Positions 8,605 to 17,727 of a DNA stretch of 64,000 nucleotides are shown here, in pieces. The position numbers and the translations under genes were made by a program. Every line of letters starts with the position of its first letter. Position 1 is the first letter of the stretch. Source of the DNA: Alphaproteobacteria bacterium (GTDB taxonomy: Bacteria > Pseudomonadota > Alphaproteobacteria > Reyranellales > Reyranellaceae); assembly GCA_016869975.1 (NCBI GenBank), contig VGCZ01000004.1, positions 1-64,000 of the forward strand, in the 5' to 3' direction. The notes below the pieces were generated by a model. The model was not told the DNA's origin, searched no databases, and worked only from the letters and a program-made list of their open reading frames with translations.

Positions 8605-9408
8605 ATGAACAGACTCGACGGCAAGATCGCGTTCCTGTCGGGCGCGGCGCGTGGCATCGGCGCGGAGACGGCCAAGCTGATGGCCAAGGCCGGCGCAAAG
8701 GTGGCGATCGGCGACATCCTCGACGAGAAGGGCCGCGAGACAGTGCGCGCCATCGAGAAGGAGGGCGGCGAGGCGCTCTATGTCCATCTCGACGTTACCA
8801 GCGAAGCCGAATGGCAGGCGGCGCTCGACGCCACGGTGAAGCGCTTCGGCGGGCTCGACATCCTGGTCAACAACGCCGGCATGTTTCTCGGCAAGGGCAG
8901 CGAGGAGGCGACCTTGGCCGAATGGCATCGCCTGTGCGGTATCAACCTCACCGGCGTGTTCCTCGGCACCAAGCTGGCGATCCCGGCGTTGCGCGAACGG
9001 GCCAAGACCAGCCCGCAGGGCAGCGTCATCGTCAACCTCGCCTCGATCGCCGGCCTCGTGGGCTCGCAGCTCGATCCGCTCTATTCCATGACCAAGGGCG
9101 GCGTGACTCTGTTCACCAAGTCGACGGCGCTGGAGTTCGCGCGCAAGGGCTATCGCATCCGCGTCAACTCGATCCATCCCGGCGTCATCGACACCGACAT
9201 GGGCGCGCAGACCTTCGTCGCGCGCGCCCGCTTCGCCGGCACCAACGACGTCGAGGCGGCCCGGCAGACCTCGGTGGCTTATCATCCGATGGGAAGGCTG
9301 GGCGTGCCGATGGATATCGCCAACGGCATCGTGTTCCTCGCATCCGACGACGCCGGCTTCATGACCGGCTCGGGCCTGGTCATGGACGGCGGCATCACCG
9401 CGCAGTGA
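8605..9408 (+). CDS. SDR family oxidoreductase
   Basis: 267 aa classical short-chain dehydrogenase/reductase. The cofactor motif is GAARGIG (about residues 13-19), the NNAG motif follows LDILVNNAGMF, and the catalytic Ser-Tyr-Lys is seen in NLASIAGLVG and YSMTKGG. A GGGAGGAAAC Shine-Dalgarno precedes the ATG. It is the first of three same-strand genes (SDR, SDR, flavin monooxygenase) separated only by hairpin repeats, probably one catabolic unit. The substrate is unknown; the form resembles 3-alpha-hydroxysteroid or cyclic-alcohol dehydrogenases. Confidence 0.85.
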   Translation: MNRLDGKIAFLSGAARGIGAETAKLMAKAGAKVAIGDILDEKGRETVRAIEKEGGEALYVHLDVTSEAEWQAALDATVKRFGGLDILVNNAGMFLGKGSEEATLAEWHRLCGINLTGVFLGTKLAIPALRERAKTSPQGSVIVNLASIAGLVGSQLDPLYSMTKGGVTLFTKSTALEFARKGYRIRVNSIHPGVIDTDMGAQTFVARARFAGTNDVEAARQTSVAYHPMGRLGVPMDIANGIVFLASDDAGFMTGSGLVMDGGITAQ

Positions 9409-9417
9409 GATCAAGCT

Positions 9418-9443
9418 CCCTCTCCCCGCATGCGGGGAGAGGG
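9418..9443. repeat. Family B hairpin repeat
   Basis: CCCTCTCCCCGC AT GCGGGGAGAGGG, a perfect inverted repeat between two SDR genes; the following GAGATGAGAAGGAGA supplies the ribosome-binding site of the next gene. Confidence 0.85.
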
Positions 9444-9461
9444 AGATGAGAAGGAGACAGC

Positions 9462-10223
9462 ATGAGCCACGACAGGGTCGCGATCGTCACCGGCGCCTTC
9501 GGCGGCATGGGTGTGGCGTTCACGCGCAAGCTGCTCGACGAGGGCTGGCGCGTTGCGCGCTTCGATCTGCGGCAGGCGATCGACGCCGCGCCGCCCACCA
9601 ACGACGACAAGCGGGTCATGGTGGCGGCATGCGATGTGGCCGACTACGCCAGCGTCGAGCGCTCGGTCGCCGCGGTGCGGGAGCGCTTCGGCAAGGTCGA
9701 CGCGGTCGTCAACGGCGCCGGCATCGTCGCCAACATCGCCTCGATCGCCAAGATGGACCCGGCGAAATGGGCCTGGGAGCTGGGTGTGAATCTCAGCGGC
9801 CCGTTTCACATGATCAAGGCCACGGCGCCCGCCATGGCCGCGTCCGGCTGGGGCCGCTTCGTCAACATCTCCTCGCAGGCGGCGCAGGTCGGCCTGCGCT
9901 ACCAGTCCGCCTATTGCGCCAGCAAGGCGGGGCTGCTCGGGCTGATGCGCGTGGTGGTGGCCGAGTACGGCCACAAGGGCGTGACCTGCAACACGCTGCT
10001 GCCCGGCCTGATCGCCACGCCCAAGGTGCTGGGCATGCCGCCCGAGATCCTGCAGCGCGCCGTCGAAGGCATTCCCACCGGACGGCCGGGCACGGTCGAG
10101 GAGATGGCCGAGATGGCCGCTTTCCTGATGACCGACAAGGCCGGCTTCATCAACGGCGCCAGCATCGACGTCGACGGCGGCAGGCACGTGCAGATCAGCG
10201 ACCTCACGAGGAAGCGGCAGTAA
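9462..10223 (+). CDS. SDR family oxidoreductase (3-oxoacyl-ACP reductase-like)
   Basis: 253 aa classical SDR with TGAFGGMG cofactor motif (residues 10-17), VVNGAGIV in place of NNAG, Ser in NISSQAAQVG and YCASKAG as the catalytic Tyr-Lys. The C-terminal MTDKAGFINGASIDVDGG is typical of FabG-like proteins. AGAAGGAGA lies upstream of the ATG. It is the second gene of the 8.6-11.6 kb run. It is related to but not a copy of its upstream neighbour. The substrate is unknown. Confidence 0.85.
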   Translation: MSHDRVAIVTGAFGGMGVAFTRKLLDEGWRVARFDLRQAIDAAPPTNDDKRVMVAACDVADYASVERSVAAVRERFGKVDAVVNGAGIVANIASIAKMDPAKWAWELGVNLSGPFHMIKATAPAMAASGWGRFVNISSQAAQVGLRYQSAYCASKAGLLGLMRVVVAEYGHKGVTCNTLLPGLIATPKVLGMPPEILQRAVEGIPTGRPGTVEEMAEMAAFLMTDKAGFINGASIDVDGGRHVQISDLTRKRQ

Positions 10224-10225
10224 CC

Positions 10226-10291
10226 GTCATCCCGAGCGCAGCGAGGGATCTAGTCGTCACCCTGGATTCCTCGCTACGCTCGGAATGACAG
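10226..10291. repeat. Family A hairpin repeat, full length
   Basis: Arms GTCATCCCGAGCG...GGGATC (10226-10250) and GGATTCC...GGAATGACAG (10264-10291). One arm carries the CATCCC/GGGATC variant and the other CATTCC/GGATTCC, so the stem holds G-T pairs or mismatches. Confidence 0.85.
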
Positions 10292-10312
10292 AGCAGCGCA
10301 AAGGAGACACCC

Positions 10313-11611
10313 ATGAAATTCGGCCTGCTCTACGAGCATCAGCTTCCCCGCCCGTGGACCAATGGCGCGGAGCTCCGGCTGTTCCACGAGGCGCTGGCGC
10401 AGGTCGAACTCGCCGACCGGCTGGGCATCGACTATGTCTGGGAGGTCGAGCATCACTTCCTCGAGGAGTACGCGCATTCCTCGGCGCCCGAGGTGTTCCT
10501 CGCGGCCTGCGCCGCAAGGACGAAGAGCATCCGCATCGGCCACGGCGTGGTGCTGGCGCCGCCCGGTTACAACCACCCCGCCCGTGTCGCCGAGCGCATC
10601 GGCACCTTGGACCTGATCGCCTCGGGTCGCGTCGACTGGGGCACCGGCGAGTCGGCCTCGCGCGTCGAGCTCGAGGGCTTCGGCATTTCGCCCGACGACA
10701 AGAAGGCGATGTGGCGCGAGGCGGTCGAGCAGACCGCCAACATGATGGTGATGGAGCCCTATCCCGGCTTCAACGGCCGCTACTTCTCGATGCCGCCGCG
10801 CAACATCGTGCCCAAGCCCTACCAGACGCCGCATCCGCCGATCTGGGTGGCGTGCTCGCGCCGCGAGACGATTCACGCCGCCGCCCGAGCCGGCATCGGC
10901 GCGCTGACCTTCGCCTTCGTCGATCCCGCCGAGGCCGGCAAATGGGCGAAGGAGTACTACGAGATCATCAAATCAGTGGACTGCGTGCCGATCGGCCACA
11001 CGGTGAACGCCAACGTCGCGATGGTCACGGGCTTCTCCTGCCACGAGGACGCGGCCGAAGCGAAACGGCGCGGCGCCGAGGGCTTCCAGTTCTTCGGCTA
11101 CTCTCTCGGTCACTACTATGTCTACGGCTCGCACCAGCCCGGCGTCACCAATGTCTGGGACCGCTTCGAGATCGCCAAATCAGGCCTGCCCGAAGTCGGC
11201 CACGGCAGCGGCATCGGCACGCCCGCGCAGCTCACCCAGCACCTCCAGCGCTACCAGCACGCTGGCGTCGACCAGGTGATCTTCATCCAGCAGGGCGGCC
11301 GCAACAAACACGAGCACATCTGCGACTCGCTGAACCTGTTCGCGCAGAAGGTCATGCCGACCTTGAAGAAGGACGCCACCGCCCGCGAAGCCAAGAAGCA
11401 GGCCGAGCTGGCGCCGTTCATATCAGCGGCACTGAAGCGCAAGAAGAAGATGGCGCCGATCGCCCGCGAGGCGATCCCCGTCGTCTCGGCCTTCGGCCGC
11501 ACCGTGCTCAACACCGGCCAGGCCACCGAAGGCCCGACCCACCACCTCAACGCCGACATCACCGTGATGATGAACGACCCGGCGGAGAAGAAGGCGCAGG
11601 CGGCGGAATAG
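10313..11611 (+). CDS. LLM-class flavin-dependent monooxygenase
   Basis: 432 aa member of the bacterial luciferase-like superfamily, using reduced FMN or F420 with O2 as the family does. The TIM-barrel pattern is clear: WEVEHHFLEEYAHSSAPEVFL (the His-His of luciferase-like proteins), RIGHGVVLAPPGYNHPARVAERI and DWGTGESASRVELEGF. The last 60 or so residues form a Lys/Ala-rich extension beyond the barrel, longer than in most members. AAAGGAGACA precedes the ATG. As the third gene after two SDRs it probably oxidises the same compound or its product. Confidence 0.85.
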   Translation: MKFGLLYEHQLPRPWTNGAELRLFHEALAQVELADRLGIDYVWEVEHHFLEEYAHSSAPEVFLAACAARTKSIRIGHGVVLAPPGYNHPARVAERIGTLDLIASGRVDWGTGESASRVELEGFGISPDDKKAMWREAVEQTANMMVMEPYPGFNGRYFSMPPRNIVPKPYQTPHPPIWVACSRRETIHAAARAGIGALTFAFVDPAEAGKWAKEYYEIIKSVDCVPIGHTVNANVAMVTGFSCHEDAAEAKRRGAEGFQFFGYSLGHYYVYGSHQPGVTNVWDRFEIAKSGLPEVGHGSGIGTPAQLTQHLQRYQHAGVDQVIFIQQGGRNKHEHICDSLNLFAQKVMPTLKKDATAREAKKQAELAPFISAALKRKKKMAPIAREAIPVVSAFGRTVLNTGQATEGPTHHLNADITVMMNDPAEKKAQAAE

Positions 11612-11720
11612 GCCCGGAACAGCCCCCTCAGGCGCAGCCGGGAGCGAAAGCGGCGTCGGGGGCGCGAGTCCTTCAGTCTGGCGGCGCCCGCGCGACACCT
11701 GCCGCGCGGATCGCCGCGAT

Positions 11721-12581
11721 CTAGGCGACGGGGGCGGATTCGGACGCCGGGTCGCCGGCGATCCGGCTGTGCACCATCCGGCGCGGCTCGGCCATGTTCC
11801 AGGGCATCGCCCGGTGCATCAGGCAGCGGTTGTCCCAGATCACGGTGTCGCCGGACGTCCATCTGTGTGCGTACACGCGCGGCGGCCTGCAGGCGTCGGC
11901 CGCGAGCTTGTCCAGGAAGCGTTCGGACTCCTCGAACTCCATGCCCGGAATGCCATAGGCGTGCCGGCCGATATTCAGCGATTTGCGTCCGGTCTCTGGA
12001 TGCGCCTTGACCAGCGGGCGAAGCGGCGCCGGACCGTCGTGCAGGCCGTAGCCGTGATACTCGCTGCCCTCTCGCTTGACGTGGCCGAGCTTCGACTGGC
12101 TGTAGTGGAGCGAGTGATAGGCCGAGAGCGCGTCCACCTTCGACCGGGTCGTCGCGTCCAGGGCCTCGTAAGCGGCGCGCATGTCGGCCCATTCCGTCTC
12201 GCCGCCGGCGCTGGGAACGATCTCCGCGCTAAACACCGCGCCCTTGGCCTGGACGGGCATGTAGGTGCTGTCGGCGTGCCAGATCATGTTGCCCTTCATG
12301 ATCTTGACGGCATCGTCGTCGCTCGACTCGATGCGCAACGTGCCGTCGGGCTTGATGTTCGAGAGAACCGACAACTCGAGTTCCAGCGGTCCGAATCGCT
12401 TGGCGAATGCGATCTGCTCGGCGCGGGACAGACTCTGCGCCGGGAAGACGAGCAAGGCGTACTGGAGCCAGGCTTCGTGCAGCATACGCAGCGTCGCGTC
12501 GTCGATGCTTGCAAGCTTCACACCGGTGATGACCGCACCGAACGTGGCGTCGATCGGGTGGACATCGAATGCGCGAGCCAT
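11721..12581 (-). CDS. TauD/TfdA family Fe(II)/2-oxoglutarate dioxygenase
   Basis: 286 aa. The iron-binding facial triad is visible as WHADSTYMP (HxD) and the distal His in WDNRCLMHRA; the following Arg in EPRRMVHSR fits the 2-oxoglutarate carboxylate contact. Family enzymes hydroxylate substrates such as taurine, 2,4-D or alkyl sulfates. The ATG at 12581 has GGGAGGCC upstream; the frame remains open to 12917 but that extension is basic, low-complexity and overlaps the divergent Bug-type gene. A second TauD-type gene lies at 24812. The 109 nt before the flavin monooxygenase end contain nothing I recognise. Confidence 0.85.
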   Translation of the reverse strand: MARAFDVHPIDATFGAVITGVKLASIDDATLRMLHEAWLQYALLVFPAQSLSRAEQIAFAKRFGPLELELSVLSNIKPDGTLRIESSDDDAVKIMKGNMIWHADSTYMPVQAKGAVFSAEIVPSAGGETEWADMRAAYEALDATTRSKVDALSAYHSLHYSQSKLGHVKREGSEYHGYGLHDGPAPLRPLVKAHPETGRKSLNIGRHAYGIPGMEFEESERFLDKLAADACRPPRVYAHRWTSGDTVIWDNRCLMHRAMPWNMAEPRRMVHSRIAGDPASESAPVA

Positions 12582-12768
12582 GTGGCCTCCCCTGACCGGA
12601 AACGCCGGACAGCGGAGCAGTCTAGACGCCCGGAGCGCGGTGGCGACATGTGCGGCAGGCAACCCAGCCCCGCCCTCCCCGGAGCGGACGCCGCACTCCC
12701 GAGCATTGCCGTCCTCGAGCGTGCCGGGTTGAAATCGGCGACAGACGGTTGATGCGAGGGAGCGATCG

Positions 12769-13755
12769 ATGAAGGGACCAACACGGCGCGCATCCATGTC
12801 GGGCGTGGCCGCTGCGCTTGCGACGTTGTCTGTGCCAGCGCCTCTCGTCGCCCAGTCCTGGCCATCCAAACCGATCCGCTTCCTGGTGACCTTCCCGCCC
12901 GGCGGCATCATGGACACGTTCTCGCGACACTACGCCGAGGCGCTGTCGCCGAAGCTCGGCCAGCAGATCATCGTCGACTTCAAGTCCGGCGCCTCGGGCG
13001 CGATCGGCGCGGTGGAGGTCAAACAATCGGCGCCAGACGGCTACACGCTCATGTGGACCATCTCCACCACGATGATCATGAACAAGGTGACGATGAAGTC
13101 GCTGCCCTACGATCCGGACAAGGATTTCGTCCCGGTCGCGTACATGGGGGCGGGCGCCCTGCCAATGCTGGTGGCGAGCGCCGTTCCAGCCACGAATCTC
13201 AAGGAGTTCGTCGCGTTCGCGCGCTCCAACAAGGTCAGCATGGGCACCTATGGCGTCGGTTCCTACGGGCACATCGCCGTCGAGGAACTGAACCGCGAAT
13301 TCGGACTCTCGATGGAAGCAGTGCACTACCGCGGCGAAACCCCGATGTGGACCGATCTCGCCGCCGGGACGATCCATGCCGCCTCGGGCAGCTACCTCAG
13401 CGCTTCGCGCGTGCTGCAGGCGGGGCACGGGCGCGCCATCGCCGTGCCGACGAACACGCGCATGCGCAAGCTGCCCGATGTGGCGACCTTCATGGAGCAG
13501 GGCGTCAAGTCCAAGGCGTTCCAGATCCTGGGTTGGATCGGCATGTTCGCGCCCGCCGGCGTACCGCAACCGATTGTCGACCGGCTCTCCGACCTCATGG
13601 TCGAAGCGGGCAAGACCGAGAAGATCCGCACGATGCTCGATACGTTCGGCATCGATCGCGCGGCCGAGGACCAGCATTTCTTTCGCAAGATCATCGCCGA
13701 CGAAGGCCCGATCTGGATCGAGTTGGTCAAGAGCCTCGGCCTGACGCCCCAGTAG
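12769..13755 (+). CDS. Bug/TctC-type tripartite tricarboxylate transporter substrate-binding protein
   Basis: 328 aa periplasmic receptor. The N-terminus has a Tat-like signal (TRRASMSGVAAALATLSVP) with probable cleavage after PLVAQ. The mature start SWPSKPIRFLVTFPPGG is the Bug-family signature, and GASGAIGAVEVKQSAPDGYT is the second typical block. No TctA/TctB membrane genes are near, as is common for orphan Bug receptors. GCGAGGGAG lies just before the ATG. The ligand is probably a carboxylate or a related small molecule. It lies divergent from the TauD-like gene, with 187 nt between; no clear site was seen there. Confidence 0.85.
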   Translation: MKGPTRRASMSGVAAALATLSVPAPLVAQSWPSKPIRFLVTFPPGGIMDTFSRHYAEALSPKLGQQIIVDFKSGASGAIGAVEVKQSAPDGYTLMWTISTTMIMNKVTMKSLPYDPDKDFVPVAYMGAGALPMLVASAVPATNLKEFVAFARSNKVSMGTYGVGSYGHIAVEELNREFGLSMEAVHYRGETPMWTDLAAGTIHAASGSYLSASRVLQAGHGRAIAVPTNTRMRKLPDVATFMEQGVKSKAFQILGWIGMFAPAGVPQPIVDRLSDLMVEAGKTEKIRTMLDTFGIDRAAEDQHFFRKIIADEGPIWIELVKSLGLTPQ

Positions 13756-13762
13756 CCGATGG

Positions 13763-14662
13763 TCAGCCGATAAACGCCTTCACCGTCTCCACGAACGCAT
13801 CCAGCCGGTCGTGGTGCACCCAATGCCCGGCGTTGTCGAACGACACCACCTTGGCGGTGCCGAACTTGGCGATGCGGCCGTCGTCCTGCGGGTTCGAGGC
13901 CCAGCTCTCCTTGCCGTAGACCAGCAGGGTCGGACAGGCGATGCGCGTCCACAGGTGTTCGATGTCGTCCTGGGTCATGTCGTAGGGTTGCCAGGCACGC
14001 ACGTAGTTGTCGAACTTCCAGCTATAGGTGCCATCCTCGTTCTGGTTCACGCCGTGCTCGGTGAGGTGGCGCGCCTGCGCGGGGGAGAGATGCTTGTTCT
14101 CCTCCTGCATGCGCGCGAAGGCTTCCTCGATGCTGGCGTAGCGCCGCGGCAGGCGGCCGGAAAGCTTGCGCACCTCGTCGACCCATCCCCGCATGCGCTC
14201 GTCGATGGTCTTTTTCTGCCGCTCGGCCAGCATGCGCGGCGAGGGCCCCAGCCCCTCGATCGCCACCAGCTTGCGCACGTTCTCGGGATAGACGCCGGCG
14301 TAGCGCAGCGAGATGTTACCACCAAGCGAATGCGCCACGATGGTCACCGGCGCGAGGTGTTGCTGATGGATCAGCTGCGCGAGGTCGTAGACATGGGCGG
14401 CCATGGCGTAGTTGCCGTCGGGCGACCATTGGCTGTCGCCGTGGCCGCGCAGATCGGGGGCGATGATGTGCCAGTCCTTGCGCAGGCGTTCGGCCACCCA
14501 GTCCCAGTTGCGGCAATGGTCGCGCCCGCCATGCACCAGCAGCAGCGGCGGCGCCCCGGGGTTGCCCCAGTCGACGTAATGCAGGCGCAGGCGCTGCGAG
14601 AAATAGACCCGCGAGGTCGGGCCGATGGTGGTGTCGGGCGTGTTGGTCATGGCCTGTGTCAT
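13763..14662 (-). CDS. Alpha/beta hydrolase
   Basis: 299 aa single-domain alpha/beta hydrolase. Seen are the oxyanion HGG (LLLVHGGRDHCRNWDW), DLRGHGDSQW, the nucleophile elbow AHSLGG (Ser near residue 111), and the catalytic His in NAGHWVHHDR. Family members include C-C hydrolases, epoxide hydrolases and esterases; the HGxRDHCRNWD segment resembles the MhpC/DhaA-like branch. Its end is 7 nt from the convergent Bug gene. The ATG at 14662 or the one five codons later could be used. The substrate is unknown. Confidence 0.85.
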   Translation of the reverse strand: MTQAMTNTPDTTIGPTSRVYFSQRLRLHYVDWGNPGAPPLLLVHGGRDHCRNWDWVAERLRKDWHIIAPDLRGHGDSQWSPDGNYAMAAHVYDLAQLIHQQHLAPVTIVAHSLGGNISLRYAGVYPENVRKLVAIEGLGPSPRMLAERQKKTIDERMRGWVDEVRKLSGRLPRRYASIEEAFARMQEENKHLSPAQARHLTEHGVNQNEDGTYSWKFDNYVRAWQPYDMTQDDIEHLWTRIACPTLLVYGKESWASNPQDDGRIAKFGTAKVVSFDNAGHWVHHDRLDAFVETVKAFIG

Positions 14663-14688
14663 AGCGCAAGACGATGCGGCCGTCTTTA

Positions 14689-14729
14689 CCCCCTCTCCCC
14701 GCTTGCGGGGAGAGGGTTGGGGTGAGGGG
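14689..14729. repeat. Family B repeat with extended right arm
   Basis: CCCTCTCCCCGC TT GCGGGGAGAGGG followed by TTGGGGTGAGGGG. It lies in the 219-nt gap between divergent genes and is paired with an inverted partner at 14772-14813. Confidence 0.85.
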
Positions 14730-14771
14730 CTGATTCGAGTGGCGCACCAACACCCTGCCCAACCTGGGACT

Positions 14772-14813
14772 CCCCCTCACCCCGACCCTCTCCCCGCTCG
14801 CGGGAAGAGGGAG
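14772..14813. repeat. Family B repeat, inverted partner
   Basis: CCCCCTCACCCCGACCCTCT followed by CCCCGCTCGCGGGAAGAGGG. This is the family B element in the opposite orientation to the copy at 14689-14729, so the two could also pair with each other over about 40 nt across a 42-nt spacer. Confidence 0.8.
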
Positions 14814-14881
14814 GAAGGCGCCGTGTTTCCCTTGGACGGCTTTTCGCTCTACTTTCGGCCCGACGACAAGAAAGCGGATCG

Positions 14882-15970
14882 ATGGACCTCAGCAACGAAT
14901 ATCAGTGCCTGCATGAATTCGTGAAGGCGGCGCGTACCAGGCTCAATCCCAACATCTGGGACTACCTGATCGGCGCCACCGAGAGCGAGACGACGATGAA
15001 GCGCAACCGGCTGGCGCTGGACATGCTGGGCTTCAAGCCGCGCGTGCTGCGCGACGTGTCGAAGATCGAGGCCACCGGTTCCTTCCTCGATCGCAAGCTC
15101 AGGCTGCCGGTGCTGCTGGCGCCGGTGGGCTCGCTGGAGTCGTTCGATCCCGGCGCCGGCGTCACCGTGGCCAAGGCCTGCGAGATGTTCGGCTGCGGCA
15201 TGCTCTTGAGCTCGGTGACCACGGTCGAGATGGAGCGCGTGGCGAAGTCGTCCTCGGCGCTGAAGGTCTATCAGCTCTATGTGCGCGGCGACGACAAATG
15301 GGTGGCCGAGCGCGTGCAACGCGCCGTCGATTGCGGCTTCGACGCCTTCTGCATCACCGTCGACACCGCGGTCTACAGCAGGCGCGAGCGCGACATCGCC
15401 AAGCGCTTCATCAAGTCGTGGCGCGCCAACGCCACCGGCCAGGATTTCCAGGCCGCCTTCGCCTGGGACAACGTCAAGCGCGTGCGCGAGAGATTCCCCG
15501 ACGTGAAGCTGATGCTCAAAGGCATCAACACCGCCGAGGACGCGACGATGGCCTGCGACATGGGCGTACACACCGTCTACGTCTCCAACCATGGCGGCCG
15601 CCAGCTCGACCATGGCCGTGGCTCCCTCGATGCCATGCGCGAGGTGGTGGGCGCGATCGGCGGGCGCGCCAAGATCGTCATGGATGGCGGCATCAGCCGC
15701 GGCACCGACGTTGTGAAGGCGATCGCGCTGGGCGCCGACGCCGTGGGCATCGGCCGGCTCTACTGCTACGGCTTGGCGGTCGCCGGCGCCGAGGGCGTGG
15801 TGCGCGTGCTCGAGTTGCTCGAGGAAGAGGTCAAGGAGTGCCTCGGCCTGCTCGGGCTGGACTCGCTGTCGAAAGTCGACCCCTCCTATCTCTGCCCCGC
15901 CAGCCCGGTCGTGCTGCCGCACGTCCACAGCGCGTTCCCGCTGCTGAACCTGCAGGACGAGGGCTATTAG
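14882..15970 (+). CDS. FMN-dependent alpha-hydroxy-acid oxidase/dehydrogenase
   Basis: 362 aa of the lactate/glycolate/mandelate oxidase family. It oxidises 2-hydroxy acids to 2-oxo acids with FMN. The catalytic His is in SNHGGRQLDHGRG (His237) with the conserved Arg, and the phosphate-binding MDGGISRGTDVVKAIALGADAV follows. LLAPVGS near residue 80 is the usual FMN-contact strand. The Shine-Dalgarno is weak (AAGAAAG). A second, different member lies at 49334. The GMC flavoprotein follows 79 nt downstream. Confidence 0.85.
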   Translation: MDLSNEYQCLHEFVKAARTRLNPNIWDYLIGATESETTMKRNRLALDMLGFKPRVLRDVSKIEATGSFLDRKLRLPVLLAPVGSLESFDPGAGVTVAKACEMFGCGMLLSSVTTVEMERVAKSSSALKVYQLYVRGDDKWVAERVQRAVDCGFDAFCITVDTAVYSRRERDIAKRFIKSWRANATGQDFQAAFAWDNVKRVRERFPDVKLMLKGINTAEDATMACDMGVHTVYVSNHGGRQLDHGRGSLDAMREVVGAIGGRAKIVMDGGISRGTDVVKAIALGADAVGIGRLYCYGLAVAGAEGVVRVLELLEEEVKECLGLLGLDSLSKVDPSYLCPASPVVLPHVHSAFPLLNLQDEGY

Positions 15971-15977
15971 CCCTTAC

Positions 15978-16002
15978 TCCCCTCTCCCCTCGCGGGAGAG
16001 AT
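15978..16002. repeat. Family B repeat, degenerate
   Basis: CCCCTCTCCCCTCGCGGGAG followed by AGATG; a short stem CTCTCCC/GGGAGAG between the hydroxyacid oxidase and GMC genes. Confidence 0.65.
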
Positions 16003-16049
16003 GAGAGATACGAACCGCGACCGACTCTATTTCCCACAACACCGAGCCC

Positions 16050-17678
16050 ATGATGTCCCAATTCGACTACATCGTCGTCGGTGCCGGGTCTTCCGGTGCC
16101 ACCCTCGCCGCGCGGCTGAGCGAAAGCGGCGCGCATCGCGTGCTGCTGCTCGAGGCCGGCACCGAGGGCTCCGGCTACTTCTGGTCGCGCATCCCGGTCG
16201 GCGTGTCCAAGATGATCGACCTGCCCGCCGTCAACTGGTGCTTCTCGTCGGAACCGGACGAAGGCTCCGGCGGCCGCCGCATCGAGGTGCCGCGCGGCAA
16301 GATGCTGGGCGGCTCGAGCTCGATCAACGGCATGGTCTATATCCGGGGCCAGGCACAGGACTACGACCACTGGGCGCAGCTCGGCAATCGCGGCTGGAGC
16401 TGGCAGGACGTGCTGCCGGTCTACAAGCGCATGGAGAATTACGACGGCGGCTCGGACGAATTGCGCGGGCGCGGCGGGCCGCTGCGCATCACCGACACGC
16501 CGCGCCACAAGGTGCCGCTGCTCGAGAAGATCATCGAGGCGGCGGGCAAGATCGGCCTGCCGTTCAACGCCGACCTCAACGGCGCGACCCAGGAAGGCAT
16601 CGGCATGTCGCAGGTGACCATCGCCAAGGGTCGCCGGCAGAGCACGGCCTATTGCTACCTCGACCCGGCGCGCGGGCGCGCGAACCTCGTGATCGAGCGC
16701 GGCGCGATGGCGCAGGCCTTGATCCTCGAAGGCAAAAGATGCGTCGGCGTGCGCTACGCGCTGGGCGGGCAGACGCGCGAGGCCAGGGCGACGCGCGAGG
16801 TCATCGTCAGCTCGGGCTCGATCAACTCGCCCAAGCTGCTCGAGCTGTCGGGCATCGGCCAGCCCGCGCATCTCGCGTCGGTCGGCGTCGCGCCGGTGCA
16901 CGAGCTGAAGGGCGTCGGCGAGAATCTGCGCGACCACTACTCGCCGCGCGTCCGCTTCGCCATCACCGGGCGCAACCTCACTTTCAACGAGAACGCGCGC
17001 GGCTGGCGCGGCGCGCGCGAGGCGATCAAGTACGCGCTGTGGGGCGAGGGCTTCCTCGCCTCGACCTCGGTGCCGATCCGCCTGTATTTCCGCACGCGGC
17101 CAGGTCTGGAAACGCCCGACGCCACGGTCTCCATCGCACCCTTCCTCTACGAGCGCGTCGGCCGCGAGCGGCGCATCTCCAGGCGCAGCGGCATCACCAT
17201 GAATGTCAACGTGCTGCGCTCGGAGAGCACCGGCTCGGTCCATGTGAAGTCGGCCGATCCCGCCGAAGCCCCGGCCATCCGCTTCAACTTCCTGTCGGCG
17301 CGCGCCGATCGCGAGGGCGTGCTGGCGGCGATCCGCAAGGGCCGCGAGCTGATGGCGACCTCGCCGCTGAAGGAGATCACCGGCGAGGAGATCGCGCCTG
17401 GTGCCGCGCGGCAGACCGACGAGGAGATCCTGGACTGGGTGCGCAAGACGGCCGAGACGACCTACCACCCGGTCGGCACCTGCAAGATGGGCAACGACCC
17501 GATGGCCGTGGTCGATCCGGAGTTGCGGGTGCACGGCATCGCGGGCTTGCGCGTCGCCGACGCCTCGATCATGCCGACGCTGACGTCGGGCAACACCAAC
17601 GCGCCTTGCATCATGATCGGCGAGAAATGCGCCGCGATGGTGCTGGAAGCCGCCGCGCGCGATCGCAAGGCGGCGTAG
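16050..17678 (+). CDS. GMC-family FAD oxidoreductase (choline dehydrogenase-like)
   Basis: 542 aa. It oxidises alcohols with FAD. The N-terminal dinucleotide motif is YIVVGAGSSGATLAARLSE (residues 7-25), then GKMLGGSSSINGMVYIRG (GMC signature 1) and EVIVSSGSINSPKLLELSGIG (signature 2). The active-site His is in YHPVGTCKMG and the second active-site residue is Asn in SGNTNAP. Length and motifs agree with choline/alcohol dehydrogenases. ATG at 16050 or 16053 is possible. With the upstream hydroxyacid oxidase it may oxidise an alcohol-to-acid series, which is inference from position. Confidence 0.88.
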   Translation: MMSQFDYIVVGAGSSGATLAARLSESGAHRVLLLEAGTEGSGYFWSRIPVGVSKMIDLPAVNWCFSSEPDEGSGGRRIEVPRGKMLGGSSSINGMVYIRGQAQDYDHWAQLGNRGWSWQDVLPVYKRMENYDGGSDELRGRGGPLRITDTPRHKVPLLEKIIEAAGKIGLPFNADLNGATQEGIGMSQVTIAKGRRQSTAYCYLDPARGRANLVIERGAMAQALILEGKRCVGVRYALGGQTREARATREVIVSSGSINSPKLLELSGIGQPAHLASVGVAPVHELKGVGENLRDHYSPRVRFAITGRNLTFNENARGWRGAREAIKYALWGEGFLASTSVPIRLYFRTRPGLETPDATVSIAPFLYERVGRERRISRRSGITMNVNVLRSESTGSVHVKSADPAEAPAIRFNFLSARADREGVLAAIRKGRELMATSPLKEITGEEIAPGAARQTDEEILDWVRKTAETTYHPVGTCKMGNDPMAVVDPELRVHGIAGLRVADASIMPTLTSGNTNAPCIMIGEKCAAMVLEAAARDRKAA

Positions 17679-17690
17679 GCGAGTCTTGCT

Positions 17691-17720
17691 CTCTCTCTCC
17701 CCGCTTGCGGGGAGAGAGAG
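17691..17720. repeat. Family B hairpin repeat
   Basis: CTCTCTCTCCCCGC TT GCGGGGAGAGAGAG: a 14-bp stem between the convergent GMC and CurA-like genes. It is a compensated variant in which both arms carry the CTCTCT/AGAGAG change. Confidence 0.85.
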
Positions 17721-17727
17721 GCAGCGG

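Noticed and set aside
12582-12917. N-terminal extension of the TauD-like dioxygenase
   Set aside because: Low-complexity translation overlapping the divergent receptor gene; a good Shine-Dalgarno is at 12581.
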